From: JAXMAF01 sp046350555
GTDB taxonomy: Bacteria > Planctomycetota > Phycisphaerae > Phycisphaerales > SM1A02
Assembly: GCA_046350555.1 (NCBI GenBank)
Contig: JAXMAF010000027.1
Coordinates: forward strand, 4,082-68,081
Length of the DNA: 64,000 bases
Direction of reading: 5' to 3'
The notes beneath the pieces are model-generated. The model saw only the letters and a program-made list of their open reading frames with translations, was not told the origin of the DNA and ran no database searches. The position numbers were made by a program, and so were the translations under genes. Positions 43,980 to 52,730 of the stretch are shown here, piece by piece. Numbering within the stretch: position 1 is the stretch's first letter; each line of letters begins with the position of its first letter.

Positions 43980-45890
43980 ATGATCAAGATGAGCAGCATG
44001 CCCCGCCTGCGGCGCCTGGTGGCCGTGGGTCTGGTCACCGGATCGAGCGCGCTGATCGCCGCGCGGTCGTCGATGGCCTCCATCTCGTCGCCTTCGGACT
44101 CCTCGGGCGCCGCCGCGCGCGGTCCGGCCGCCGGCACCGAGCCGGCGCCTTCCGCGGCGACGGCGTCCGTGCCAGCGCCACCCGTCCCCGCGCCTTCCGT
44201 CGGCGCCGATGCGACCGTCGCCAACCAGGTCATCATCGCCGCCACGCCGAAGAGCATCTGGTGGGCGCTCGCGACGCGTGAAGGGCTCGAGACCTGGATG
44301 GCTCCGCACGTCGACGTCGATCTTCGCATCGGTGGCAAGGTGCGCAGCACGTACGACCCCGGCGGCGTCATCGGCGACGGCTCGACGATCGAGAGCACCG
44401 TGCTCGCCTTTCTTCCAGAGCGCATGCTGGCGCTCAAGGCCACGCTCTTCCCCGACGGCTTCCCGTACGCCAAGGCCGTGGAAGGAACGTGGGCCGTCTT
44501 CATGCTCGATCCGATCGACGCGACACAGACCAAGCTGACGCTCGTCGGGCTCGGCTACGGCGACGACCCGACGTCGCGCGAACTGATGGCGTTCTTCAAG
44601 GCTGGCAACCAGGAAGTCCTCGACACGCTCAAGTTCGCGCTCGAAGGAGCCGACGTGGCGGGCGCACCGAGCGTGCGAAGCGCAGCGGGCGCGCCGGGCA
44701 CACCAGGCGCAGCAGGCGCACCAGGCGCACCAAGCGCACGAGGCGCACCAAGCGCACCAGGCGCACCAGGCGCCTCAGGCACACCAAGCGCAGGCCTCTC
44801 GTCCAGCGCCGCGGGCATCGTGAACGATGCAAGCGCAGCAGCGCCGACACCCTCGAATCGAGCCAAGCTCGGCGCGCTCGCGCTCCTTCCCGGCGGCGAA
44901 TGGCGCGCCGAGGGCGCGTGGAACAGCGTCGACACGCTCATACGGATTCCAGTAGACCTCCATGCGTTCGACCCCTTGCCCACAGCGGCACCTCACGACG
45001 GAATTGGGTTGGGTGGGGCGCGAGAGTCAACTGGGATGCGTATCACCGCGCGACAGGTCAGCGAGTTCCTCCTCGACGGCACGATCGTCCGGACGCGCGT
45101 CTTCGTGACGAGGCCCGATGGTCGCGAGGAGCAGCGCTCCGAGAACTTCGCGAGTTTCCGCTCCGATCGGAACGAGCTGCGCTTCGTGACCTTCGTCCAC
45201 GACGGCACGCAGCAGGAGGGCGAGATCATCCCGACCGACGCCCGCACCCTCGACTATCCACCGCGCCGCTACGCGACCGAAAGCAAGGAGATTGAGGTCA
45301 AGGAGCAACTTCAGTTCCTCGACGACAACACGATGGCTTGGCGCGTCTGGAAGCGCGATGCGCCCGAGACGCCCGACGCGCGGGCGCCGCTCGATGCACG
45401 GCAGCGGACCTCCGCGCGGGTGACCTCCGCAACCGGCGCCACGCCTCCAACGGGCACCTTGGCCGCTTCAGCCGATCGTCCCGCGTCCAACGGCGGCTCC
45501 GGGACGGGCTTCGGCCTCGATCATGGACCCCACGAGGGCCCGAGCCCATCGACGAGTGCTCGAACCATCCAAGCCTCCACGGCCGTCGCCGGTGCCCGCC
45601 CTGCGGCCGGTGCCGGCACGGGTACAGCGACCGGCACCGGCAGCGGAACCGACACAGCCACCGGAACCGCCACCGGCACCGGAACTACCAACGGCGCCGG
45701 AACCGCCAACGGCACCGGAACTGCCAACGGTGCCGGAACCGCCAACGGCCCCGGAACCCCCGCAGGCCCGGCAGCCGCCACCAGCGCCAGCACCGGACCC
45801 GCCGCCGGAACCGGCAGCGGCTGGACCCAGATCATGGCGACCACGTGGAGGCGCACCGGCGGCGTCGCGACGTCGCCATCGCCGAAGTAG
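43980..45890 (+). CDS. Exported SRPBCC-domain protein carrying an in-frame dispersed element
   Basis: The 636-residue product has a signal-like start (LRRLVAVGLVTGSSALIAA) and an AHSA1-type SRPBCC domain (about 85-220: VIIAATPKSIWWALATREGLETWMAP, IGGKVRSTYDPGG, WAVFMLDPIDATQTKLTLVG). A collagen-like GAPGAP stretch (about 225-285) follows. A second domain begins LALLPGGEWRAEGAWNS and continues with EFLLDGTIVRTRVFVTRPDG. Between these two halves copy F of the 104-bp element supplies about 35 residues (321-355) without breaking the frame. The C-terminus is a Thr/Gly/Ala repeat. SRPBCC domains bind hydrophobic ligands; the role here is unknown. ATG 43980 is the first start with a signal peptide. 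Confidence 0.8.
   Translation: MIKMSSMPRLRRLVAVGLVTGSSALIAARSSMASISSPSDSSGAAARGPAAGTEPAPSAATASVPAPPVPAPSVGADATVANQVIIAATPKSIWWALATREGLETWMAPHVDVDLRIGGKVRSTYDPGGVIGDGSTIESTVLAFLPERMLALKATLFPDGFPYAKAVEGTWAVFMLDPIDATQTKLTLVGLGYGDDPTSRELMAFFKAGNQEVLDTLKFALEGADVAGAPSVRSAAGAPGTPGAAGAPGAPSARGAPSAPGAPGASGTPSAGLSSSAAGIVNDASAAAPTPSNRAKLGALALLPGGEWRAEGAWNSVDTLIRIPVDLHAFDPLPTAAPHDGIGLGGARESTGMRITARQVSEFLLDGTIVRTRVFVTRPDGREEQRSENFASFRSDRNELRFVTFVHDGTQQEGEIIPTDARTLDYPPRRYATESKEIEVKEQLQFLDDNTMAWRVWKRDAPETPDARAPLDARQRTSARVTSATGATPPTGTLAASADRPASNGGSGTGFGLDHGPHEGPSPSTSARTIQASTAVAGARPAAGAGTGTATGTGSGTDTATGTATGTGTTNGAGTANGTGTANGAGTANGPGTPAGPAAATSASTGPAAGTGSGWTQIMATTWRRTGGVATSPSPK
44940..45043 (+). repeat. Dispersed 104-bp element, copy F, inside the SRPBCC gene
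   Basis: The ends ATACGGATTCCAGTAGA and inverted ATACGCATCCCAGTTGA match at 14 of 17 positions. It is translated as IRIPVDLHAFDPLPT then GIGLGGARESTGMRIT, in the same frame as copies A and B. It splits a domain of the host protein. Confidence 0.95.
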
Positions 45891-45956
45891 GCCACTTCCC
45901 CCACGCGACGCGCTTGACCCCGCGAGCGCCACCGACCTACTGTCGCGTCCACTGAT

Positions 45957-46030
<74 letters not shown>

Positions 46031-46072
46031 CTTACCCGGATCGGTGGAACGCCACCGACCCACTGGTGAACG

Positions 46073-46106
46073 GCGAACGCCCGCGAGGCAACTCGCGGGC
46101 GTTCGC
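46073..46106. terminator. Terminator-like hairpin after tRNA-Met
   Basis: A perfect 15-bp stem (GCGAACGCCCGCGAG and complement) with a GCAA tetraloop lies 43 nt after the tRNA. A smaller 7-bp hairpin precedes it at 46041-46058. There is no U-run. Confidence 0.75.
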
Positions 46107-46234
46107 GTTGGTAGGCCAAGGATTCGCAAGGAGTTGCGCGAGCGCGAGGTCTCGCCGAGTCTCTGCTCGCCCGTCGCGCGCGACAACCGGCGCGCTGTCT
46201 GGCCGACCTCGCGGCGAGAGTCTCGGAGTCTCTT

Positions 46235-46251
46235 AACCCGAGACTCGGGTT
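46235..46251. other. 17-bp perfect palindrome
   Basis: AACCCGAG-A-CTCGGGTT lies in the 219 nt between the tRNA terminator and the end of the nuclease gene. It could be an operator or a recombination site; nothing further is recognisable in this stretch. Confidence 0.5.
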
Positions 46252-46325
46252 GGGTTATGGCAAGCGTGGTCATCACCCGGCGGTCGCTTCGCGTGCGCGT
46301 CGAGCAGTCGACCAGACCCAGGCCC

Positions 46326-47183
46326 TCACCGGTCCCGCCGCGCACGCTCCAGATTGACCCACGTCCTGACAATCTCCGGGAGTCGGGTCACGACCTCGCG
46401 CCCAACGAGAACTTCGTCGACGTATCCCATGTGAAGCATGTCGACGATGCGGCAGAGGTAAGACTTGCCGCAATCCCACCATGTGTACCGCGCGTCGATC
46501 ATCAGGTAGTGCAGCACGTTGATACCCTCGTGCTCGCGCAGCTCCTCAAGTTCCATGCCGTCCAAGAGGCTCTCGTACACCCCATCCGCAACCCGGCTTC
46601 CGAACGTAGTGGTGTAGTAGTACTCTTTGATCTCCCATACAGCGATTGGGTCTACGACGGCGGGGAACGCGCCGTCCACGCGGCGTGCGAGCGTCCGCAG
46701 CGGTTCTCCACCGCGACGAACAGTGGTCAGCTCCCGAGGATCATGATCGCACGACAGGCCATCGGCGTTCGCCTCGATCAGCATGTTCACGAGACCTGTC
46801 AAGTACGCCGGCGCCTTCTTCTCACCCTTCTGCTTGTTCATCGGCAGCGGGCACTTCGGGCACAAGCGGCGGCTCAAGTCGTCGAACAAAGCCTTGGCCT
46901 CCCCAGCGTCCATGAGGTTCGGACGGACGGAGTCATGAAGCAGCCGTGCACGATGCTCGAAGTAGCCAAGAAGCAGTTGCCCTCTCGCGGTCGGGCGACC
47001 ATCTGCGCTGAAGAGAGAGCCGCAGGACAGACCGAGCTTGGTGTACGCAGCCACGATCTCACCCTGCGTCGGGATCAGAATCTGACTTTCGCCACGTCGC
47101 GTGTATCCGACCGCCTGTCCGATCGTGCGCACGTGAGCCCAGAACGACTTGTCCTGTCGCGTAAATCGAGCATCAGCGAGCAT
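46326..47183 (-). CDS. Probable type II restriction endonuclease (PD-(D/E)XK)
   Basis: The 285-residue product has a possible PD-(D/E)XK core, Asp178 followed by Glu184-x-Lys186 (VDPIAVWEIKEYYYTTTFGSR), which would bind Mg and cut DNA. A CPKC pair near 108 may bind zinc with other cysteines. I do not recognise a named enzyme. The identification rests on this motif and on context: it shares an operon with a small HTH controller (11-nt overlap) and is divergent to a DNA adenine methyltransferase 340 nt away. The site cut cannot be predicted. It faces the tRNA gene. Confidence 0.7.
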   Translation of the reverse strand: MLADARFTRQDKSFWAHVRTIGQAVGYTRRGESQILIPTQGEIVAAYTKLGLSCGSLFSADGRPTARGQLLLGYFEHRARLLHDSVRPNLMDAGEAKALFDDLSRRLCPKCPLPMNKQKGEKKAPAYLTGLVNMLIEANADGLSCDHDPRELTTVRRGGEPLRTLARRVDGAFPAVVDPIAVWEIKEYYYTTTFGSRVADGVYESLLDGMELEELREHEGINVLHYLMIDARYTWWDCGKSYLCRIVDMLHMGYVDEVLVGREVVTRLPEIVRTWVNLERARRDR

Positions 47184-47424
47184 GCCGACGCCCTCGAACC
47201 CGTTCGATCAACTCGTCCGGAGCCAAGGCGAGCGCTGAGCAGACGGTCAGCACCTCGACGAACTCGAGCTCGCGCTCACCGCACTCGTACTTGCTCACGA
47301 ACGACTGCGGCTCGCCAAGACGGTCACCAAGGTCCACCTGGCGAAGCCCGCGCTCAAGCCGGGCATCGCGGAGCACTCGGCGAAGGCGCTCGCGTTGGCT
47401 TCGCAACGACGACTCACGGATCAT
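47173..47424 (-). CDS. HTH (Cro/C1) regulator, probably a restriction controller protein
   Basis: The 83-residue product is a single helix-turn-helix domain: RLRRVLRDARLERGLRQVDLGDRLGEPQSFVSKYECGERELEFVEV, then ALALAPDELIERV. Its size and its place just ahead of the nuclease gene fit a controller (C) protein, which delays nuclease expression until the methyltransferase has acted. ATG 47424 was chosen since the fold begins about ten residues later. A small inverted repeat in the divergent promoter (47453-47469) may be its binding site. Confidence 0.8.
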   Translation of the reverse strand: MIRESSLRSQRERLRRVLRDARLERGLRQVDLGDRLGEPQSFVSKYECGERELEFVEVLTVCSALALAPDELIERVRGRRHAR

Positions 47425-47452
47425 CCCGGTGAGGATAGCATCTCTGGCGTCG

Positions 47453-47469
47453 TATCCCGTTTTCGGATA
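47453..47469. promoter_or_regulatory. Inverted repeat in the divergent restriction-modification promoter
   Basis: TATCC and GGATA are separated by seven bases in the 97-nt gap between the controller and methyltransferase starts. It is a possible controller-protein operator. Confidence 0.4.
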
Positions 47470-47521
47470 TAGTTCGGGTGTCCGGCTCGTACTCCACCGG
47501 ACCTCGAACACGAGGACCTCT

Positions 47522-48400
47522 GTGTCCCAGATTGACCTCTTCGATCCATCCTCATCGCCGCCACGGTCCCGCCCGCGTGGGCAACTCCTGAAGTGGATCG
47601 GTAGCAAGCACCGGGTGTCGGACGGCATCGCGAACTTCTTCCCGCGCGAGTTCAGAAGGTACTTCGAGCCCTTCCTCGGCACTGGGGCGGTCTTGGGCGC
47701 GCTCGCTCCAACCTCGGGTCTCGGTTCCGACGCATTCGCTCCGCTCGTCGAAATCTGGCGGACGCTCAAGACGGACCCCGACACGTTGTGCGACTGGTAT
47801 GAGACGCGGTGGCGACGATTCATGTCGGGCGACCGTGTGGCCGAATACGAGCGGGTCAAGGCGGCGTTCAATCGCAAGCCAAACGGCGCTGATCTCCTGT
47901 TCCTGAGCCGAACTTGCTATGGCGGAGTCGTAAGGTTTCGCCGCGACGGCTACATGTCGACGCCATGCGGACCACACCGGCCAATCCCGCCCGAAGCCTT
48001 CGAGTCGCGTGCCCGCGAGTGGCATCGCCGGGCAGGCGGATGCGACTTCGAGTGCCTTCACTTCGCCGATGCGATGTCACTCGCGAAGCGCGGCGACTTG
48101 GTCTACTGCGATCCGCCCTACAAGCACACGCAATCGATCCTCTACGGCGCGCAGAGCTTTGACCTTGGCGAGCTTTACGTCGCCATCGATCGGTGCAAGC
48201 TACGAGGGGTCAAAGTGGCCCTGAGCATCGACGGGAGCAAGAAGTCGGGGCAGGTCGCGTGCGAGGTCGCAGCGCCTCCCGGACTCTTCGAGCGCGAGAT
48301 CACCGTGCCGTGCGGCCGGTCGATGCTCCGCCGATTCCAGATGTCGGGTCAGACGCTCGAGGCTGAGCACGTGGCGGATCGACTGCTCCTCACCTATTGA
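47522..48400 (+). CDS. Dam-type (D12 class) DNA adenine methyltransferase
   Basis: The 292-residue product is a class alpha N6-adenine methyltransferase. QLLKWIGSKHR is at 21-31, the SAM-binding FEPFLGTGAVLGAL near 48-60, and the catalytic DPPY at 197-200 (VYCDPPYKHTQ). It transfers a methyl group from SAM to adenine in a specific site. The divergent nuclease and controller indicate a type II restriction-modification system. The start is GTG 47522 with GAGG seven bases upstream; earlier codons lie in the divergent promoter. The target sequence cannot be read from the protein. Confidence 0.92.
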   Translation: MSQIDLFDPSSSPPRSRPRGQLLKWIGSKHRVSDGIANFFPREFRRYFEPFLGTGAVLGALAPTSGLGSDAFAPLVEIWRTLKTDPDTLCDWYETRWRRFMSGDRVAEYERVKAAFNRKPNGADLLFLSRTCYGGVVRFRRDGYMSTPCGPHRPIPPEAFESRAREWHRRAGGCDFECLHFADAMSLAKRGDLVYCDPPYKHTQSILYGAQSFDLGELYVAIDRCKLRGVKVALSIDGSKKSGQVACEVAAPPGLFEREITVPCGRSMLRRFQMSGQTLEAEHVADRLLLTY

Positions 48401-48485
48401 CTTGACGTCGGGTTCGATCCCAACTCGGGGTCGATGCTCTGAGTCTTCAACCACCGGCGAACTGCGATACGGGATCGCCGCGTGG

Positions 48486-48522
48486 CGGACACTCTGCGCG
48501 CCGACGGCGTACATCCCAAGTA
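48486..48522 (+). repeat. 37-bp island repeat, copy 1
   Basis: It shares an exact 20-bp core, GACGGCGTACATCCCAAGTA, and most of the preceding 17 nt with copy 2 at 54422-54458. It lies in the 413-nt gap before the DUF2924 gene, where I see nothing else. Confidence 0.75.
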
Positions 48523-48813
48523 GCCGCATCCCGCCCTTTACCCCGCAGTCGCCGGTCGGACCGGCGATGCTCGAGCCGCTTCATGCCTGCACGGACGCAG
48601 CCGCCGCTATCCCCTGTCGATAGACGCCGTGAACTCGCGAGCATCCTCGCGGTGGCAATCATCCGGCGGCATCGTCGCTCGCGCGACGCCGCGCTGCTGA
48701 CATCGAACTCGTCCGAAGAATCCTCGCCGCCGGGCCTTGCGGTTCCGGCGCGGTTGCCGCTCAGTGTGGCTCGTACCCGCGGGTGAACCCGCGGGCGATG
48801 CACGGAGACGCTC

Positions 48814-49314
48814 ATGACCACACTCGACATCACCAAGGAACTCGCCGCCCTCTCACGGATGAGCGTCGGCCAGCTCCACGACCGCTACGCCGAGGTGTTC
48901 GGCGAAGCGGCGCGAAGCCGCCACCGGCAGTACCTCATCCGCCGGATCGCGTGGCGCGTCCAAGCGAACGCCGAGGGCGGCCTCTCGGATCGGGCGCTCC
49001 GGCGTGCCGAGGAACTGGCCAACGACGCCGACGTGCGCGTCACGCCTCCGCGCGGAGCGCTGGCCCGCCCGATGCGCACGACGCCCCCACGGCCCGACGT
49101 CGTGGCCGTGCCGCCGGGCTACGACTCTCGCCTGCCCCGGCCCGGCACCGCCATCGTCCGCGACTACAAGGGTCGACGCCTCGTGGTCACCGTGCTCGTC
49201 GACGGCTTCGAGCATGACGGCGAGCGCTACCGATCGCTCTCGGCGGTTGCCAAGGCAATCACCGGTTCGCACATGAACGGCTTCCGCTTCTTCGGCCTCG
49301 AGGCGACGCGATGA
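48814..49314 (+). CDS. DUF2924 domain protein, partner of the serine recombinase
   Basis: The 166-residue product matches DUF2924: an N-terminal helix pair (LAALSRMSVGQLHDRYAEVFGEAARSRH, then LIRRIAWRVQ) and a C-terminal beta part (PGTAIVRDYKGRRLVVTVLV, then LSAVAKAITGSHMNGFRFFG). The family is almost always encoded next to a large serine recombinase in prophages and islands, as here (ATGA overlap with the next gene). Its role is unknown; the basic helices suggest nucleic-acid binding. Confidence 0.88.
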   Translation: MTTLDITKELAALSRMSVGQLHDRYAEVFGEAARSRHRQYLIRRIAWRVQANAEGGLSDRALRRAEELANDADVRVTPPRGALARPMRTTPPRPDVVAVPPGYDSRLPRPGTAIVRDYKGRRLVVTVLVDGFEHDGERYRSLSAVAKAITGSHMNGFRFFGLEATR

Positions 49315-50882
49315 GTCGACGACCGGTGAAGCCGGAGGCGGCGTCGAAGAGCGTCCGCTGCGCGATCTACACGCGCAAGAGCACCGAGGAAGGTCTCGCG
49401 CAGGAGTTCAACTCGCTCGACGCGCAACGAGAGGGTGCGGAAGCGTTCGTCGCGAGCCAGAAGGCCGAAGGTTGGATCGCGCTGCCCGACCGCTACGACG
49501 ACGGCGGGTTCACAGGTGGCAACACCGAGCGCCCGGCGCTCCAGCGGATGCTCGCGGACATCGCCGCAGGCAAGATCGACTGCGTCGTCGTCTACAAGGT
49601 CGATCGCCTCAGCCGATCACTGCTCGACTTCACCAAGATCCTAGAGACCTTCGAACGGCACGGCGTGTCGTTCGTCTCGGTCACCCAGCAGTTCAACACG
49701 AGCCACTCGATGGGGCGGCTCACGTTGAACATCCTGCTCTCCTTCGCCCAATTCGAGCGAGAGATCATCGGCGAGCGCATCCGCGACAAGCTCGCTGCCC
49801 AGCGCCGCAAGGGGAAGTGGGCGGGCGGCAAGCCGGTGCTTGGCTATGACGTCGACCGTTCCGGCCCGAGCCCGAGGCTCGTGGTCAACCGCGACGAGTC
49901 CGCTCGCGTCCGCGCGATCTTCGACCTCTACATCGAGAACGGCTCGATGCTGCCCGTCGTCACCGAACTTGCGCGGCGCACATGGTCGAACAAGGCGTGG
50001 ACGACTCGCGGCGGGAAGCCCCAAGGCGGACGGCCGTTCGACCGGCCGACGCTCTACGCGCTGCTGACGAATCCGCTCTATGCGGGACGTATCTCGCACA
50101 AGGGCGAGCAGTTCGCCGGTGAGCACGAGGCACTGATCACCAGCGAGCGATTCGCCGAGGTGCAACGACGGCTCACCGCAAACGGACGGCGCGGTTGCGC
50201 GGAGCCCAGCGGCAAGAGCGATGTCCTGCTTCGCGGCCTCCTGAAGTGTAGGGCCTGCGGCTGCTCGATGGTCCACGTCCTCGCGGGGAGCGGCACGCGG
50301 CGGTACCGCTACTACGTCTGCTCCAAGGCGAACCGGACCAGCCGCGCGCTGTGTCCGGCGAAGTCGCTGCCTGCGGCGGAAATCGAGCGTGCCGTCGTCG
50401 ACGAGATTCGCGGGATCATCCGAGATCGATCGCTGGTGAAGGAGGTCGTGTCCGCTGCCCGCACCGCTTCCGATGCGGAGGTCGCTCGAGTTGGCGAGGC
50501 GCTCGCCACGGCGACTCGGTCCAAGGCCACGCTCGACTCCGAGATGCGGCGTCTTGGCGCGAAGCACGACCGCACAGGCTCGGACACCTCGCGGATGGCG
50601 GCGATCGCCGAGGAGATGCGACGCGTCGACGAGCGGTGCGAATCGCTCCGCGCGGAGCGCCGCGACGCGGAGGCGACCATCATCACCGACGCCGAGGTCA
50701 CGAGCGCGCTCGTGGAGTTCGACGCGCTGTGGGAGTCGATGGCACCGCGCGAGCAGGCACGCATCGCCTCGCTCCTCATCGACCGCGTCGAGTTCGACGC
50801 CACCGACAGCAGCATCGAGATCGCGTTCCACGCCGCCGGGCTGAAGGCGCTCGCGGCGGGCACCTACGAGGAGGCCGCATGA
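49311..50882 (+). CDS. Large serine recombinase (site-specific integrase/resolvase family)
   Basis: The 523-residue product has the serine recombinase catalytic domain with nucleophile Ser24 (AIYTRKSTEEG), YKVDRLSRS near 95 and FAQFEREIIGERIRDK near 145. A recombinase domain (GGRPFDRPTLYALLTNPLYAG), a zinc ribbon (CRACGCSMVHV...YYVCSK, about 308-340) and a coiled coil from about 370 follow. It should carry out integration and excision between att sites. It lies 3.3 kb from the tRNA rather than beside it, so it may serve another junction. The next gene overlaps by ATGA. Confidence 0.95.
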   Translation: MSRRPVKPEAASKSVRCAIYTRKSTEEGLAQEFNSLDAQREGAEAFVASQKAEGWIALPDRYDDGGFTGGNTERPALQRMLADIAAGKIDCVVVYKVDRLSRSLLDFTKILETFERHGVSFVSVTQQFNTSHSMGRLTLNILLSFAQFEREIIGERIRDKLAAQRRKGKWAGGKPVLGYDVDRSGPSPRLVVNRDESARVRAIFDLYIENGSMLPVVTELARRTWSNKAWTTRGGKPQGGRPFDRPTLYALLTNPLYAGRISHKGEQFAGEHEALITSERFAEVQRRLTANGRRGCAEPSGKSDVLLRGLLKCRACGCSMVHVLAGSGTRRYRYYVCSKANRTSRALCPAKSLPAAEIERAVVDEIRGIIRDRSLVKEVVSAARTASDAEVARVGEALATATRSKATLDSEMRRLGAKHDRTGSDTSRMAAIAEEMRRVDERCESLRAERRDAEATIITDAEVTSALVEFDALWESMAPREQARIASLLIDRVEFDATDSSIEIAFHAAGLKALAAGTYEEAA

Positions 50883-51271
50883 TCACCGTGAGAAAGTCGC
50901 TTCGCTTCGGACGAGGGCCGCGCGGCCAGCGGCTAATCTCGGAAGGCTCCGGGCCCACCGTGCCCCAAGGTCCGCGCGTCCCGAGGATCGCGCGGCTCAT
51001 GGCGCTGGCGATCCGCTTCGACCGCCTGCTCCGCGACGGTACGGTTCGCGACCTGTCCGAACTCGCCCGGCTCGCCCGGATCACGCAGCCGAGGGCGACC
51101 CAGATCATGAACCTGACGCTGCTCGCACCCGACATTCAGGAGCAACTTCTGTCGCTTCAAGGAGTTGCGCACGGCCGCGAGCCGATCCACGAACGCCGCC
51201 TCCGCTCCATCGTGTCGTGCATGGATTGGAAGGAGCAGCGCCGGAACTGGAGACGACTCCACCACCGCTAG
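50879..51271 (+). CDS. Small HTH protein cotranscribed with the recombinase
   Basis: The 130-residue product has a basic N-terminus and a helix-turn-helix-like middle (MALAIRFDRLLRDGTVRDLS, ELARLARITQPRATQIMNLTLLAPDIQEQLL). A tail with REPIHERRLRSIVSCMDWKEQ follows. From memory, similar proteins often follow DUF2924 and recombinase genes. It may control or assist recombination. ATG 50879 overlaps the recombinase stop. The following 265 nt hold nothing I can name. Confidence 0.82.
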   Translation: MITVRKSLRFGRGPRGQRLISEGSGPTVPQGPRVPRIARLMALAIRFDRLLRDGTVRDLSELARLARITQPRATQIMNLTLLAPDIQEQLLSLQGVAHGREPIHERRLRSIVSCMDWKEQRRNWRRLHHR

Positions 51272-51536
51272 GAATCGACAACGGCCGCATTCCGATCCCA
51301 TCATCTTGGGGAATGGGGCGGCTGGAAGTCATCTCGCGCGATGCGTATTCTCGCCTCCGTGGGGGGCCCGGGAGGTCCGGGTCCTGTTCGGCCAGTCGAG
51401 CGGTCGACTTCCCTGCAGTTCATCACCTGAGCACTTGCCCGATCGGTCGCCGATCGCGTGCCTGCGGCCGTTGGCCGAGGACAGCGGGTGCATCGGCGCT
51501 GATGAAGATCAGTGCTCGCCAGCGATCAACAATCCG

Positions 51537-52730
51537 ATGACCAAGCCGTTCGACCCCAAGCGCACTCTTCGAAGCCTCAGTCCAGAGCTCCGCCGCCGAC
51601 TTCTTGAACACCTCCGTGTTTCCGATGTCGAATGGGACAAGGTGAGTCCTCGGAAGCTCGGCCCTCTCATCGACCGAATCCTCGCACTGCCGCGCCCCGA
51701 CCTCCTTCGGTTGCAGTCTGTGCTGCACGGGATTCACATTCTCGACAACGAGCCAGGCACTCAGATTCTGATCACCCAGTGCAGACGCGATCGGCGCGAC
51801 ATCGCGGGTGAAGTCGCTGGCACGCCGGGAACGACGGATCGCGCAGCCCTCGCATATCTGTTGGCGAGCGACGTCTTCCAACTTGCGTCGCGACTCGCGC
51901 GGCTCCAGGCGCTTGCCAGCAGCCAGTACTGGGCGCGCCGCGAGTCCCTGCCCAAGATGGTTGAGCCCATCTCGGACGCGACGCGAGAAAGGCTGGGAGA
52001 AGTGCTCTCCCTGCACTTCAGCAACACGGAGATGCGAGGACTCAGCAAGCTCGTCGAAGCGGAGCCGCTGCCGGACGGCTCGACCTGCATCACCTGCTAC
52101 TTTTCCAGCTACCCCGACGCCGAGGTCGTGTTCGACAACGGTGAACCGGTGCGCCAGGTGTCTCTGAGAGCATTCGAAGTCCTGTTCGTCTACGACCCAA
52201 CCGATGGCGCACTTGAAATGCATGCGCGGGGCGGGCGAAAGGTTCGAGAGCCGATCGCCCGCATCTTCGCGAAGGTTGTTCTCGACCACGACCTCGAGCC
52301 GGAACAGTCGGCCAAGCCGACGTACAAGCTGGATCACCTGCTCGATCCGACGTTCGACCTGATCGTCGATCCAAGCCTGCCGGTGTGCGATCCTCGAATC
52401 GTCAAATTGCGACTCGAACCGATCGACGCTCCCGGCGAGTACGTCGAGATCCGGGTGGCCGATGACGCCGCCCCTGCACGCATCTACGGCGCGCTCGCAG
52501 AGTATCTGAATCGCGTTCGACTCACCCGCGATAGCGTGCAAGTCCGAAGCGTTCGCTTTGGGATGAGCGTCACTCTCGGCGGGACCGAGGAGGAGGTCTT
52601 CCTCGACGTCACTGTGCCGGGCACAACGAATCTCAGGGGCATCGAAGAGCTTCGCGACATACTGAGGCGGTGCCTCGCTGACTGGAAGATCACCGTTGCA
52701 ACTGCTGAACCGTCTGTTGTCGCTGCTTGA
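51537..52730 (+). CDS. Unrecognised 397-residue protein, first gene of a two-gene module
   Basis: The product has an all-helical N-terminus (about 1-150: LSPELRRRLLEHLRVSDVEW, DRILALPRPDLLRLQSVLHG). A mixed alpha-beta C-terminal half follows, with DGSTCITCYFSSYPDAEVVFD and VQVRSVRFGMSVTLGG. There are no transmembrane segments and no catalytic motif I can name. ATG 51537 follows a region with poorer codon bias. The next gene overlaps its last 35 nt in another frame, so the two proteins probably work together. A defence role is possible from the island setting but not supported by any motif. Confidence 0.72.
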   Translation: MTKPFDPKRTLRSLSPELRRRLLEHLRVSDVEWDKVSPRKLGPLIDRILALPRPDLLRLQSVLHGIHILDNEPGTQILITQCRRDRRDIAGEVAGTPGTTDRAALAYLLASDVFQLASRLARLQALASSQYWARRESLPKMVEPISDATRERLGEVLSLHFSNTEMRGLSKLVEAEPLPDGSTCITCYFSSYPDAEVVFDNGEPVRQVSLRAFEVLFVYDPTDGALEMHARGGRKVREPIARIFAKVVLDHDLEPEQSAKPTYKLDHLLDPTFDLIVDPSLPVCDPRIVKLRLEPIDAPGEYVEIRVADDAAPARIYGALAEYLNRVRLTRDSVQVRSVRFGMSVTLGGTEEEVFLDVTVPGTTNLRGIEELRDILRRCLADWKITVATAEPSVVAA

